A stretch of 64,000 bases of DNA from Lycocorax pyrrhopterus obiensis (taxonomy: Eukaryota > Chordata > Aves > Passeriformes > Paradisaeidae), in assembly GCA_014706295.1 (NCBI GenBank), contig JACSVZ010000002.1, forward strand, positions 54,970,660 through 55,034,659. The letters are read 5' to 3'. The translations under genes were made by a program, and so were the position numbers. The notes beneath the pieces are model-generated. The model was not told the origin of the DNA. It ran no database searches and worked only from the letters and a program-made list of their open reading frames with translations. Within the stretch, counting starts at the first letter, position 1. The number at the start of each line of letters is the position of its first letter. Below are positions 63,701-64,000 of the stretch, piece by piece.

Positions 63701-64000
63701 TTTGTTAGGGTTTTTAAATTGTTTTTCTAGAGTGTATTTGCATTACTTATCCCAGACTTGTCTAATCATCAAATATGCAGCCAGATTTGAGGCTGGATCT
63801 GAGCAGGTTTGTTTGGCTGAAAAGTCCTAGTACAATGTGGTTTCATTGGCTTATTTAATTTTATTTTATAGCACCTGAAGCTAAATGTTTGGACTGTCAC
63901 ATTTGGTGAGATCTAAAAAGTAGATAGCAAAGTAGTCTGACTTTTGGCTGTTTGTAAACTGTGGAGGAAAAAAAATCTCCATAAACCATATACAGCCTGA
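60715..64000 (+). other. VPS41: VPS41 intron 2, incomplete
   Basis: At least 3,286 bp, running off the window. I searched for the next expected coding block (acidic EEE.SEEE followed by the start of the propeller) and did not find it, so exon 3 lies beyond 64,000. Content is AT-rich unique DNA with short T runs (for example 61,949-61,959 and 62,887-62,898). No nested gene recognised. Confidence 0.8.

Noticed and set aside
1..64000. CRISPR arrays, operons, rRNA or tRNA genes
   Set aside because: No regularly spaced repeats, no prokaryotic gene organisation and no cloverleaf- or rRNA-like sequence seen; the window is vertebrate.

Overview
This is vertebrate nuclear DNA, almost certainly from a bird. 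The evidence is several CR1 LINE 3' ends, some with the short terminal repeats of avian CR1, several avian-type endogenous retroviral LTRs, and an AT-rich, intron-bearing, gene-poor layout. One gene is recognised with confidence. Its CpG-island promoter and first coding exon lie at about 56.3-57.1 kb and its second coding exon at 60,676-60,714, both on the + strand. The 20 encoded residues match the N-terminus of VPS41, a subunit of the lysosomal HOPS tethering complex. The window ends inside VPS41 intron 2, so nearly all of the protein lies downstream.

The 56 kb upstream of VPS41 appears intergenic. In mammals the neighbour on this side is POU6F2, divergently transcribed; no POU6F2 exon was recognised here, so the shared regulatory interval is an inference. 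Most of this DNA is unique and AT-rich and holds only short ORFs.

Region by region: 1-661 is a CR1 3' end. 1,233-4,385 is a transposon nest. An old minus-strand CR1 is split by a complete 1.1 kb minus-strand LTR with a 5 bp target duplication. That LTR is itself split by a 1,118 bp retroviral element (two 295 bp LTRs, tRNA-Trp primer site, no gag/pol/env recognised) and by a separate 372 bp solo LTR with a perfect 6 bp duplication. A second minus-strand CR1 lies at about 5.0-5.5 kb. About 26.8-34.2 kb is a second repeat-dense zone: a 60 bp perfect tandem duplication, an old CR1-like stretch, two minus-strand solo LTRs with target duplications (28,905-29,387 and 29,468-30,194), a third LTR-like block, a CR1 copy, a GC-rich repetitive stretch open on both strands, and another CR1 3' end. 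About 48.5-55.6 kb carries very old relics: two MIR-like SINE fragments and two ancient CR1/L3-type LINE fragments.

The VPS41 promoter has readable architecture within 120 bp of the start codon: two E2F-like sites, a ZNF143/Staf-like site and an M-box/CLEAR-like E-box suited to TFEB/TFE3/MITF, the regulators of lysosomal genes. I found no CRISPR array, rRNA, tRNA or convincing novel protein system. The most informative structures are the nested transposons, the small non-autonomous retrovirus and the promoter.
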